A stretch of 64,000 bases of DNA from ZC4RG30 sp963777735. Its GTDB lineage: Bacteria > Pseudomonadota > Gammaproteobacteria > Steroidobacterales > Steroidobacteraceae. Positions 1 to 7,870 of this stretch are shown in pieces. Position numbers and translations under genes: made by a program. Each line of letters starts with the position of its first letter. The stretch's first letter is position 1. The stretch spans positions 124,001-188,000 of the forward strand of contig CAVZRQ010000008.1 in NCBI GenBank assembly GCA_963777735.1. Direction: 5' to 3'. The notes beneath the pieces were generated by a model, which was not told the DNA's origin, did no database searches, and saw nothing but the letters and a program-made list of their open reading frames with translations.

Positions 1-2
1 AT

Positions 3-116
3 CAGCCACACATCGAAGTCGACTCCCAGACTTACGAAGTGCGCGCGGATGGCCAGCTTCTGACCTGCGAGCCAGCGACAGTATTGCCGCTTGCGCAGCG
101 TTATTTCCTGTTCTGA
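3..116 (+). CDS. ureC: Urease alpha subunit, C-terminal end (partial)
   Basis: The window opens inside a reading frame that ends at the TGA at 114-116. Its 37 residues contain EVRADGQLLTCEP and end in LAQRYFLF, the usual C-terminus of the catalytic urease subunit, which hydrolyses urea to ammonia and carbamate at a di-nickel centre in the cytoplasm. The active-site residues lie upstream of the window. It is followed after 13 bases by ureE, as in standard ure operons. Identification rests on a short but very characteristic tail. Confidence 0.9.
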   Translation, partial: QPHIEVDSQTYEVRADGQLLTCEPATVLPLAQRYFLF

Positions 117-129
117 TTTCGAGGCGACC

Positions 130-609
130 ATGGCTCAACTCACCATTTCCACCCGTGCCTATGGCGAAGGGCGTGCCGCAGCGCGCCTGGTGCTGCCTTT
201 CGAACTGCGGCAGCGCAGCCGCCTGCTTGCCGTCATGGACAGCGGCGAAGAAGTCGGCCTGTTGATGCCGCGCGGCACGGTGCTGCGGGGCGGCGACCGC
301 CTGCAGAGCAGCGACGGTCGACTGGTGGAAGTGGTTGCGGCCCCCGAGCAGCTCTCCATCGTGCGCAGCAGTGACACCCGGCAACTGGCACGTGCGGCCT
401 ATCATCTCGGCAATCGGCATGTGGCCGTGCAGATCACGGCAGATTCGATCCGTTATCTGAAAGACCATGTTCTGGACGACATGCTGACCGGTCAGGGGCT
501 GAAGGTCACCAGCGATATGCTGCCGTTCGAACCGGAGGCAGGCGCCTATTCGAGTTCGCATTCCCATGCAGAAGCCCACGCTCACGGCCATGCCCACGAC
601 CACGACTGA
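130..609 (+). CDS. ureE: Urease accessory nickel chaperone UreE
   Basis: UreE delivers nickel to apo-urease. The protein is 159 residues from the ATG at 130, preceded by a GAGGCG ribosome site; an upstream start at 91 would lie inside ureC and lacks family similarity. It has the N-terminal peptide-binding domain, the metal-binding histidine of the GNRH segment at residue 97, and a C-terminal tail (about residues 143-159) rich in His and Asp (HSHAEAHAHGHAHDHD), a classic nickel-binding tail. The end overlaps the start of ureF by 20 bases, suggesting translational coupling. Confidence 0.95.
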   Translation: MAQLTISTRAYGEGRAAARLVLPFELRQRSRLLAVMDSGEEVGLLMPRGTVLRGGDRLQSSDGRLVEVVAAPEQLSIVRSSDTRQLARAAYHLGNRHVAVQITADSIRYLKDHVLDDMLTGQGLKVTSDMLPFEPEAGAYSSSHSHAEAHAHGHAHDHD

Positions 610-1276
610 CCAACTTGCTCTGCTGCGTCTGTTGCAGCTGGCGAGCCCGGCGTTGCCCATTGGCGCGTTCAACTTCTCGCAGGGGCTGGAGTTCGCCATA
701 GAACACGGTGGCGTGGACAGCGAACAACAGGCTCGCGAGTGGATCCTGGGTCTGGCGCGCCACAGCGTGGCGACGCTCGATCTTCCCATGCTGTTGCGCA
801 TGCATGCGGCCTGGTGTGAGCAGGATGTGGAAGCAGCTCACCGGCTCAGCGCGGAATTGTTCGCCTCGCGCGAAACCATGGAACTGCGCGCCGAAGAGCT
901 GCACATGGGGCAATCGCTGGCCAAGATCCTGATCGAATTCGGCATCGAACCCGCCCGCGATTGGCTGCGCTGCGACCACACCACCCACTGCGCCATGTTT
1001 GCGCTGGCAGCAGCACATTCGCAGGTGACAGCCGAGGATGCCGCGGTGGCATTCATGTGGGCCTGGGCAGAGAACCAGACCATTGCGGCGGTCAAACTGC
1101 TGCCGCTGGGCCAGACCGCCGGTCAGCGCATGCTGGAGGCCATCAGGCAGCAGATCCCTTCCCTGGTTGCGGATGCACGCGCACTCCCCGATGAATCGCT
1201 GGGCACGGCCACGCCACTGGCGATCATGGCCAGCGCCTGGCATGAAACCCAATACACCCGCCTGTTCCGTTCATAG
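590..1276 (+). CDS. ureF: Urease accessory protein UreF
   Basis: UreF works with UreD/H and UreG as the GTPase-activating part of the urease maturation complex. From the ATG at 590 it is 228 residues, the usual family length, and contains the conserved ASPALPIGAFNFSQGLE segment near the N-terminus. An in-frame ATG at 566 would add eight residues and lies deeper inside ureE; homologues begin close to the 590 start. The next gene is ureJ/hupE, not ureG, which is the unusual point of this operon. Confidence 0.93.
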   Translation: MPTTTTDQLALLRLLQLASPALPIGAFNFSQGLEFAIEHGGVDSEQQAREWILGLARHSVATLDLPMLLRMHAAWCEQDVEAAHRLSAELFASRETMELRAEELHMGQSLAKILIEFGIEPARDWLRCDHTTHCAMFALAAAHSQVTAEDAAVAFMWAWAENQTIAAVKLLPLGQTAGQRMLEAIRQQIPSLVADARALPDESLGTATPLAIMASAWHETQYTRLFRS

Positions 1277-1286
1277 AGAGGTTGCC

Positions 1287-1865
1287 ATGAAGATTGCGCG
1301 CCATCACCGGTCATTGACTGTCACCACGCTGGTGCTTGCCTCCCTGTTGTCACCAGCCGCCATGGCACACCCTGGTCATGGTGTCGGACAGGACTTTGTT
1401 GCCGGCGTGCTGCATCCCCTCTCAGGTCTCGACCACGTGCTGATGATCGTGGCGGTCAGCGCCTGGGCGGGTGCGATGTCGCGGCAGGCACGATGGCTGG
1501 TAGCCGCGTGTCTTGCATTGTTTGTAGCGGCAGGCGCCCTGCTTCCTGCACCCGCTGCCGGTCCCGCACTCGAGGTCGCAATAGCCCTCACAGTGGTCGG
1601 TTCGGGATTACTGCTGGCGATGGGCAAGCGTTGGCCGATGAGCGCCACGGCAGCCCTCGCAGCGCTGTTTGCCGTGATCCATGGATTCGCACATGGCGCT
1701 GAAGGCCCTGCTGGCTCACTCGCCTATGTTCCCGGTCTGGCGCTGGCCACCGGTGGGTTGGCGCTGGGTGTTTCACACCTGGCGATGCGTCTGCAGTCGC
1801 AGCGCCGATGGTTGCAGCTGGCCGGCATGCTGGGTGCCGCAACGGGTGTGGTCCTGCTGACCTGA
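1287..1865 (+). CDS. ureJ: HupE/UreJ-type nickel permease
   Basis: A 192-residue membrane protein of the HupE/UreJ family, which supplies nickel for urease or hydrogenase. The start at 1287 has a GAGAGG ribosome site just after the ureF stop. A signal-like segment ends about residue 27 (AMA), followed by HPGHG, and the family metal motif HPLSGLDH is at residues 43-50. Several further hydrophobic segments follow, with another conserved IHGFAHGAE histidine segment. Position at the end of the ure operon supports nickel import for urease. The stop codon directly abuts the end of the convergent gene at 1866. Confidence 0.88.
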   Translation: MKIARHHRSLTVTTLVLASLLSPAAMAHPGHGVGQDFVAGVLHPLSGLDHVLMIVAVSAWAGAMSRQARWLVAACLALFVAAGALLPAPAAGPALEVAIALTVVGSGLLLAMGKRWPMSATAALAALFAVIHGFAHGAEGPAGSLAYVPGLALATGGLALGVSHLAMRLQSQRRWLQLAGMLGAATGVVLLT

Positions 1866-2282
1866 TCAGGCGATGAGCCACACCATGGCGTCGGTGTCTG
1901 CATCGAAACGCTGGTAACGCACAAGGCGGCGTGATTCCGCCGCCAGGCCCTGGATGAGCAGGAACTCCATCCAGCGGGTTACACCCAGCAACCGGGTGTC
2001 ACGCCTATCCAGGATCGTGCCCGATTCGCCCCGCCACATCCGCACAGGATCGGCTTCGAGCGTGAGGATGCGCGCGCCATTGCGATCCAGACGTGCCCGA
2101 ACGTCCGCGGGCAAAGGCAGTCGAGCGTCCTGAAGCACGATGGTGGCCGCTGCAACAACTTCCTCCAGCATGCTGTCCGGCGACTGTGCGATGGCTGTGT
2201 TCGCTGTCAGGGTTCCGGCCAGACCAGCGCCGGCCCCCATCAACAGCGCGCGCCGACTGGTACGGATCCCGGACGGCATCAC
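1866..2282 (-). CDS. Tat-exported hypothetical protein
   Basis: A 138-residue protein with a twin-arginine leader (TSRRALLMGAGAG) and an AIA-like cleavage region near residue 32, so probably folded before export to the periplasm. The mature part is about 100 residues with no family I recognise. Its start overlaps the stop of the cytochrome c gene by four bases (ATGA), so it is translated as the last gene of the flavoprotein operon. It might be a small accessory or inhibitor-like subunit of the periplasmic flavocytochrome; that is inference from position only. Confidence 0.7.
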   Translation of the reverse strand: MMPSGIRTSRRALLMGAGAGLAGTLTANTAIAQSPDSMLEEVVAAATIVLQDARLPLPADVRARLDRNGARILTLEADPVRMWRGESGTILDRRDTRLLGVTRWMEFLLIQGLAAESRRLVRYQRFDADTDAMVWLIA

Positions 2283-2626
2283 GGCCGACCCTGCGCCAGG
2301 TAGTTCGCGACCTTCGCCAGCTCGGGATCACTGATCTCCCCGCGCGACATGCGCGGCATGTTCACTATGCCGGAGCGCACTACCGTGCGAATGAATGCGG
2401 CACTCAGGTCCTTGCGCTCTTCCAGAAACCCTTTGCTGGCATCACCGGGCCTGCGGGAGAGAATGCCCACCGCCATGCCGATGGTCTGATGGCACATGCC
2501 GCAGCGGCTGGTGAACAGGGCCTTGCCATCGGGCGCTTCGGCCGCCTGGGCACCGACTGACGAAAGTGCGCCTGCAAAGAACAGGACGATCGTGGTGAGT
2601 GTGCGCGGCATGATTCGCCTGCTCAT
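2279..2626 (-). CDS. Small c-type cytochrome, electron acceptor of the flavoprotein
   Basis: A 115-residue secreted cytochrome c. It has an N-terminal signal peptide ending near AQAAEA, one haem-binding motif CGMCH, and a C-terminal MPRMSRGEISDPEL segment carrying a likely methionine axial ligand, as in the PchC/EhyA-type subunits of 4-cresol dehydrogenase and eugenol hydroxylase. It overlaps the flavoprotein stop by four bases. In those characterised enzymes the cytochrome takes electrons from covalently bound FAD; the same role is inferred here from gene pairing. Confidence 0.85.
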   Translation of the reverse strand: MSRRIMPRTLTTIVLFFAGALSSVGAQAAEAPDGKALFTSRCGMCHQTIGMAVGILSRRPGDASKGFLEERKDLSAAFIRTVVRSGIVNMPRMSRGEISDPELAKVANYLAQGRP

Positions 2627-4191
2627 GACCTGAGGTTCCGGTAGCGCTTCGGCCAGATGCCGCTCTTGCCCGGCGCCAGAATGCCATTGGGATCCAGCGC
2701 ATCCTTGATGGTCTCGTTGGCCCGACGCAGTGCGTTCTGGTTGAAGTCGTAGGTGCCGGCCACGAGGTCCATGTAATCGATGTGCGTGCGGTATTCGCCA
2801 TACCGCTTCTCGGTGGCGTCGTTCACCAGTGCACGGAAGAAGCCGTTCACGCGCGACATCATGTCGGCATCGTCCTTGTTGAACAGCACCTGGTTGACGT
2901 TGATGATGCTGCGTTCACCCATCGCGAACGAGCCGTGGTAGTCCATGCCGAATTCACGGTAGCGGTTGTAGGTGCGGCGGAACTGCTCCATCGCCGCCGC
3001 GCCGTTTGCAGGCAATACCGGTGAATAGCCGACGTGACCGCCCCGCCCTCCGTGCCATGCGGCATTGGCCAGCGGGAAAGTGATGGGAATGCCCGCGGCC
3101 GCAGCCTGTCCTGGCGCGGCATTCAACGGCGTCCCTGCTTCCAGCGTGAGACGGCAAAGGGTTGTGATGTCTTCTTCGCAAACTGCGCCTGGATGATGCC
3201 CGCGGCCGCCTCGTTCACCGCCTCATGGCCGTAGAGGCGCATGCTGATCGACCACCAGCCGATGTTGAAGCGCTTGCGGATCGCCGCGATGACATCATCG
3301 GGCAATGCACCGGGCTTGTCGTACCACTCCTTGCGGGTGGTGAGCACGGCCGCGCCGCGCAGCCAGCTGCCGATCGAAGGCGATTGCTGCAGCAGCCCGT
3401 CGCGACGCATGCCGGCGACCAGATCCACTGCCCATCCGAGGTCTTCGGCATTCTCCATTTCCAGATCGAGGCCGACCATCGAATCCGGCGCCGGCATCAG
3501 CCAGATACCGGCCTTCGTGACGACGCCAAAGTTCGACTGCACGAACATCTGCTCCCACGAGGGACCAAAGCCGTAGCGGTAGAGGTTCCAGGTGGGTGAG
3601 CCGCTCATCGCGCCCATGCCGGTGCGCATCATCTCCCCGCTGGGAAGCACAACTTCCATGCCGCAGAGCTTCTCGGTGTGTTGGCCGTACGTGGTGTAGC
3701 CCACGCCGCGATCCAGTGCATTGCCGATGACCGAGCCCCAGCTGTTGCCGGGCACGGAGGTCCAGTAAGGCAGCTTGTGCTGCTGGATGTAATCGTAGAG
3801 ATCGTAGAACCCGACACCGGGCTCGACCAGCGCAACTGCCGTTTTCGGCGTCGAACTCGATCTTCTTCATTCGCGACAGATCGAGAACCACCGAGCCCTT
3901 GAGCAGCGGCGCGGCGCCGCCGTAACCGAAATTCTTGCCCCGGCTGATGGGCCAGAGCGGCACTTTGTGGCGGTTTGCCACCCGCAGAATTTCCTGCACC
4001 TGTTCCGCAGTGAGCGGCGCCACGGCGGCCGATGGGGCGTGTGCTGCCTCGTCGACTGCGAAATGGTCGAGGTAGGTGTCCCGGTCCAGATCGGTGGAGA
4101 ACACCCAGTCGTCGCCCACGATACGCGCGAAATCCTTCAGTGCGCGATCCAGCTGTGCAGCCGAAAGGCCCGGAGGCAGCACCTGTTTCAT
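2623..4191 (-). CDS. FAD-linked oxidase of the vanillyl-alcohol oxidase / 4-cresol dehydrogenase family (two frameshifts)
   Basis: The gene encodes about 522 residues once two single-base errors are allowed for (an extra base near 3839 and a missing base near 3140; net length stays a multiple of three). The N-terminal half has the PCMH-type FAD-binding domain (PISRGKNFGYGGAAPLL, then VALVEPGVGFYDLY, VPGNSWGSVIGNALDRGVGY). The C-terminal part has the substrate domain ending in DALDPNGILAPGKSGIWP, the usual end of this family. Such enzymes oxidise para-alkyl phenols (4-cresol, eugenol, 4-ethylphenol, vanillyl alcohol) via a quinone methide. The following cytochrome gene favours a dehydrogenase/hydroxylase rather than an oxygen-using oxidase. 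The exact substrate cannot be told from sequence. Confidence 0.88.
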
Positions 4192-4193
4192 CT

Positions 4194-4700
4194 TCAGGTC
4201 ACCTTGTAGTAACGCACCAGGTTGCCATCGGGTTTGCGTTCACCGATGCCCACGAACACATGCTTGGTGAGCCAGTCATGCTTGCCGGTGCTGGTTTCGA
4301 AGGTCGGGCTGGCGCGCAGGTAATATTCGGAATGCGGCACCGGTGCACCGCCTTCGAACGCCCACTTGCGCAGCCGGTCCATCACGTCGGGCTTGCGACC
4401 CCACAGGAATCCCTTGTTGTAGAGCATGATCAGCGTGCCATCGTCTTCCTGCAGCATGTAGCGCGCGTCGAAAACGGCGGTGTCATCGGGCCGGAACAGG
4501 GCGTAGTCGCCGCCGGAGTTCGGCACGGCCTTGCCCTTGAGCAGCGGCCCGAAGAATTCACCGGAATCGACGTAGACGGCACTGCGGATGCCGCCGCTGG
4601 GGAGCTGATTGATCTGCTGCACTCGCGTGAATCGCAGCCGGACCTCCATGGCGAATTCGAAGCGCGGTTGATCCATGCTCGAGAACAGTTCCGGTTCCAT
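4194..4700 (-). CDS. DUF3237 family protein
   Basis: A 168-residue protein matching DUF3237 (UPF0311): the pattern LPSGGIRSAVYVDSGEFFGP and LKGKAVPNSGGDYALF is typical. The ATG at 4700 is chosen because a strong AGGGGGAAAG ribosome site precedes it; an ATG at 4799 would add a weakly signal-like leader without a ribosome site. It is two bases upstream of the flavoprotein gene and so probably the first gene of the operon. DUF3237 proteins often sit beside aromatic or alkylphenol catabolic genes; their biochemical role is not established. Confidence 0.82.
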   Translation of the reverse strand: MEPELFSSMDQPRFEFAMEVRLRFTRVQQINQLPSGGIRSAVYVDSGEFFGPLLKGKAVPNSGGDYALFRPDDTAVFDARYMLQEDDGTLIMLYNKGFLWGRKPDVMDRLRKWAFEGGAPVPHSEYYLRASPTFETSTGKHDWLTKHVFVGIGERKPDGNLVRYYKVT

Positions 4701-4852
4701 CTTTCCCCCTGCTTCTTGCGCTCCAGCAGCAGCGCAAGTCGATGTTAGAATGCATGTAGATATTATTCCAAATACGCGTACGGGGTCGGTCCGATGCAAT
4801 CCTCCCAGTGGCAGGCAGCCGCTACCTTACAGCCTGCCCGCAAGTCCCTTTA
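4701..4852. promoter_or_regulatory. Divergent promoter region, flavoprotein operon / MFS transporter
   Basis: This 152-base gap between two divergent transcription units contains an AT-rich stretch (about 4741-4778) unlike the surrounding GC-rich DNA. It includes GAAT-N13-ATTC as a loose dyad. Promoters for both directions and a binding site for a regulator are expected here. I cannot assign firm -35/-10 boxes, and no regulator gene is adjacent. Confidence 0.45.
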
Positions 4853-6084
4853 ATGGTGAGAAATTCCGGCTCCCGCGCCCCCGGTTCGGCGGCGTTCATT
4901 TTCGTATTCATCACCGTCTCTCTCGACATGATGGCCGTGGGCATCATTGCGCCCGGTGCTGCCGAAGTTGATCATCGAGTTCCAGTTCGGCGACGTGGCC
5001 CGGGCTGCTGGCTACGTGGGCCTGTTTGCGACCATCTGGGCGGCCATGCAGTTCGTGTTCGCGCCGATCATCGGTGCCGCCTCCGACCGCTTCGGGCGAC
5101 GCCCGGTGATCCTGCTGTCGAATCTGGGCCTGGGGCTGGACTACATCCTGATGGCCATGGCACCCACACTGGCGTGGTTGTTCGTGGGCCGGGTGATCTC
5201 CGGCATCACCTCCGCCAGTTATCCCACGGCCGGCGCCTATATCGCCGACGTCACGCCGCCCGCAGAACGGGCCGGCAAGTTCGGCATGCTGGGTGCGGCC
5301 TTTGGCCTCGGCTTCATCGTGGGTCCGGCTATCGGGGGCCTGCTTGGCAGCATCGACCTGCGCCTGCCTTTCTGGGTGGCAGCGGGTTTGAGCCTGGCCA
5401 ATGCCACCTATGGCTACTTCATTCTGCCGGAGTCACTGCCACCGGAGCGCCGCAAGCCGTTCAGTCTGCGATCTGCCAACATTCTGGGGGCCATTCGCCT
5501 GCTGCGCTCCCATCCGGAACTGCTGGGCATGGCTGTGGCATTGTTCGTGATGGGCCTGGCGCACGAGTCCCTGCCGAACACATTCGTGCTTTACGCCGAC
5601 CAGCGGTATGGCTGGGATGAGTCGCAGGTGGGCCTCGTGCTCGCGTTGATCGGTGTGGCTTCGGTGGTGGTATCGATGCTGCTCGTCAAGCCACTGGTCC
5701 GGCAGCTGGGCGAGCGGCGTGCCGCGATTGCCGGACTACTCTGCGGCGTAATTGGATTCCTGTGCTTCGCGCTGGCCTCCACTGGCGCCTTTTTCCTGGT
5801 TGGCATTGCCTTTCTGGCGCTGCTGGGCATCGCCAACCCGGCATTTCAGTGCGCTGATGAGCCACCGCATCGATTCCATGGAACAGGGGCAGTTGCAGGG
5901 TGCGCTGGGCAGTATCCGTGCACTGACGGGCATGCTCGGACCGATGATCTTCACCCAGGTGTTTGCGACTTTCGTCAATCACAGCAACCAGCACCTGCTG
6001 GGTGCGCCGTTCCTGCTTTCGGCCGGATTGCTGGCTACGGCGCTGCTGATTGCAGCGCGGGTGCTACCGCGCAGGCTCAGTTGA
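4853..6084 (+). CDS. Major facilitator superfamily transporter, TetA-like (two frameshifts)
   Basis: About 409 residues after removing an extra base near 4955 and another near 5850. Start at 4853 gives a short cytoplasmic N-terminus and then the first membrane helix. The loop motif DRFGRRPVILLSN between helices 2 and 3 and GKFGMLGAAFGLGFIVGPA after helix 4 mark the drug:proton antiporter (TetA/TCR1) branch, twelve helices. The final part (SHRIDSMEQGQLQGALGS) is also typical of that branch. Divergence from the alkylphenol flavoprotein operon suggests aromatic uptake or efflux, but substrate is unknown. Confidence 0.85.
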
Positions 6085-6096
6085 TCGCTGGCCCGT

Positions 6097-6998
6097 CTAC
6101 TTGCCGCTGTTCCGCATCAGATCCTGCAGGTAGGCCCTGAACGGCGCGCCCGAGCTTGCCATGTTTCAGGCCAAACTCGACCGTGGCCTGCAGGTAGCCC
6201 AGCTTGTTGCCGCAGTCGTAGCGCTTGCCGGCGAAACGATAGGCGTACACCGGTTCATCGTGCATCAGGCGTGCAATGCCGTCGGTGAGCTGGATCTCGC
6301 CGCCGGCACCGGCGCCAATCTGCTCCAGGTGGTCGAAGATTCTGGGCGTGAGCACATAACGCCCGACTACCGCGAGGTTTGATGGCGCCTTTGAAGGTTT
6401 GGGCTTCTCGACGATTGCGTTGATTGCCGCGACTCTTTCCTTTGAGCCACCGGTATCCACGATGCCGTACTTGTCGGTTTCAGAGGGTTCGACCTCTTCC
6501 ACACCAAGCACACTGCCCTGCTTTTTCGAAATACACCTCTGCCATCTGCTTGAGGCAGGGCTTTGGTGCATCGATCAGGTCGTCGGCAAGGTGCACGAAG
6601 AACGGTTCGTAGCCAACTGCCGGCTGTGCGCAGAGCACGGCATGCCCCAGTCCCAGCGGCGCGGGCTGGCGGATATAGATGCAGGTGGCTGATGCCGGCA
6701 GCACGCTGCGCAGCTGGTCTGCCAGATCGGACTTGCCCTGGGAATCGAGCAGCTTCTCCAGCTCCGCGTCGGTGTCGAAGTGATCCTCGATCGCGCGCTT
6801 GGAGGCACCGGTGACGAACACCAGCCGCGTGGCGCCGGCGGCCAGCGCCTCTTCCACGGCATACTGGATCAGCGGCTTGTCGACCACGGGCAGCATTTCC
6901 TTGGGGCTGGCCTTGGTCGCCGGCAGGAAGCGCGTGCCGCGGCCGGCGACCGGAAACACCGCAGTCCTGATCCGCTTGATATCCGTCGATCGTTTCAC
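6097..6998 (-). CDS. galU: UTP-glucose-1-phosphate uridylyltransferase (two frameshifts)
   Basis: GalU makes UDP-glucose for cell-surface glycans. The N-terminal nucleotide-binding motif AGRGTRFLPATKASPKEML is intact, and the later parts (VVGRYVLTPRIFDHLE, GGEIQLTDGIARL, RFAGKRYDCGNKLGY) match the family closely. The frame is broken by an extra A in a run of five (6522-6526) and an extra base near 6148-6151; with both removed the protein is 299 residues and ends APFRAYLQDLM, as expected. Convergent with the MFS gene, 12 bases apart. An essential-type gene with intact sequence either side argues for sequencing error. Confidence 0.93.
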
Positions 6999-7046
6999 CG
7001 TCAGCTGCTCCCGATACTCCCTGGAACTGCCGGCGATTCTACAGGA

Positions 7047-7379
7047 CTAGCGTCGGGCGGGCGGTGGCGCAGGCGGATTCTGTGCGCCCTTCGATACCGG
7101 CTTCGCATCAGTGCGAATCAGTTCGCGGTTCTTGGCCAGGGCTGCCGGCCCGATTCCCTTGACCAGCGCAAGTTCTTCCGCCGATTTGAACGGGCCATGC
7201 TTCTGGCGGTATTCGACGATCGCCTGGGCCCGCTTCATGCCGATGCCCTTGAGTTCGCGCGACAGCGTGGCGGCATCTGCTGTGTTGATGTTGACCGGTC
7301 CAGCCCATAGCACACTGCCGGCCATCAGCATGGCCAGTGCGAGCAAAAGGGCCCAGTGGAAGTGAATGCGGGTGAACAT
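7047..7379 (-). CDS. ComEA-like helix-hairpin-helix DNA-binding protein
   Basis: A 110-residue exported protein. The ATG at 7379 has a GGAGG ribosome site; an upstream ATG is less likely. A hydrophobic signal or anchor segment (WALLLALAMLMAGSVLW) is followed by a tandem helix-hairpin-helix domain (NINTADAATLSRELKGIG, then ALVKGIGPAALAKNR), as in ComEA proteins that bind DNA in the periplasm during natural transformation. The tail is Pro/Ala-rich. Small ComEA-like proteins are common in Gammaproteobacteria lacking other nearby competence genes, so a role in DNA uptake is plausible but unproven. Confidence 0.85.
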   Translation of the reverse strand: MFTRIHFHWALLLALAMLMAGSVLWAGPVNINTADAATLSRELKGIGMKRAQAIVEYRQKHGPFKSAEELALVKGIGPAALAKNRELIRTDAKPVSKGAQNPPAPPPARR

Positions 7380-7498
7380 GAGCGCCTCCGTAATCAAACG
7401 GTCACGGCGACCGCAGGACCAAGGCTAGGCCTGAAGTCAGCGCGCTTCAGTCCGGATATCGGTTGTGCTTGTCAAGAAATGCGGGCCAGAGGCCGGCA

Positions 7499-7802
7499 TC
7501 AGTCGCGGATGGGCGAATCCGTGCTGTCATTGACCCGCTCGCGCAGGTCCTTGCCAGGCTTGAAATGCGGCACGTGCTTGCCGGACAAGCGCAACGGCCT
7601 CGCCGGTCTTCGGATTGCGGCCCTGTCGCGGCGGCCGGAAGTGCAGCGAGAAACTGCCGAAGCCCCGGATCTCGATGCGCTCACCCTGCGACAGGGCATC
7701 GCTCATGATCTCCAGGATCTGCTTCAGCGCCAGCTCCACGTCACGCGCGGGCAGGTGCTTCTGCTTTGCAGTAATGATCTCGATGAGTTCCGACTTCGTC
7801 AT
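7499..7802 (-). CDS. ihfB: Integration host factor beta subunit (one frameshift)
   Basis: IHF is the heterodimeric DNA-bending protein. The N-terminus MTKSELIEII, the beta-arm segment GFGSFSLHFRPPRQGRNP and the end GKHVPHFKPGKDLRERVN match IhfB. An extra base near 7587 breaks the frame; corrected length is 100 residues. It lies downstream of rpsA, the standard gammaproteobacterial order. A short acidic tail (NDSTDSPIRD) extends past the usual end. Confidence 0.94.
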
Positions 7803-7821
7803 GCGAGCTCGTCCCGGAGGT

Positions 7822-7858
7822 TTGACGGAGCCAGTGCTTCGCGCACGGGCTCCGTCAA
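7822..7858 (-). terminator. Long hairpin between rpsA and ihfB
   Basis: Perfect 11-base inverted repeat TTGACGGAGCC (7822-7832) with GGCTCCGTCAA (7848-7858). Inside it a second stem GTGC/GCAC encloses TTCGC, so the whole forms a long hairpin. It begins 12 bases after the rpsA stop and ends about 20 bases upstream of the ihfB start. No U-tract follows in the direction of transcription, so it may attenuate or protect the rpsA mRNA rather than terminate fully. Confidence 0.5.
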
Positions 7859-7870
7859 TTGCACAATCAC

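Noticed and set aside
4741..4778. AT-rich region upstream of the MFS gene as a horizontally acquired segment or att site
   Set aside because: It is only about 40 bases long with no direct repeats or integrase nearby; a promoter explains it.
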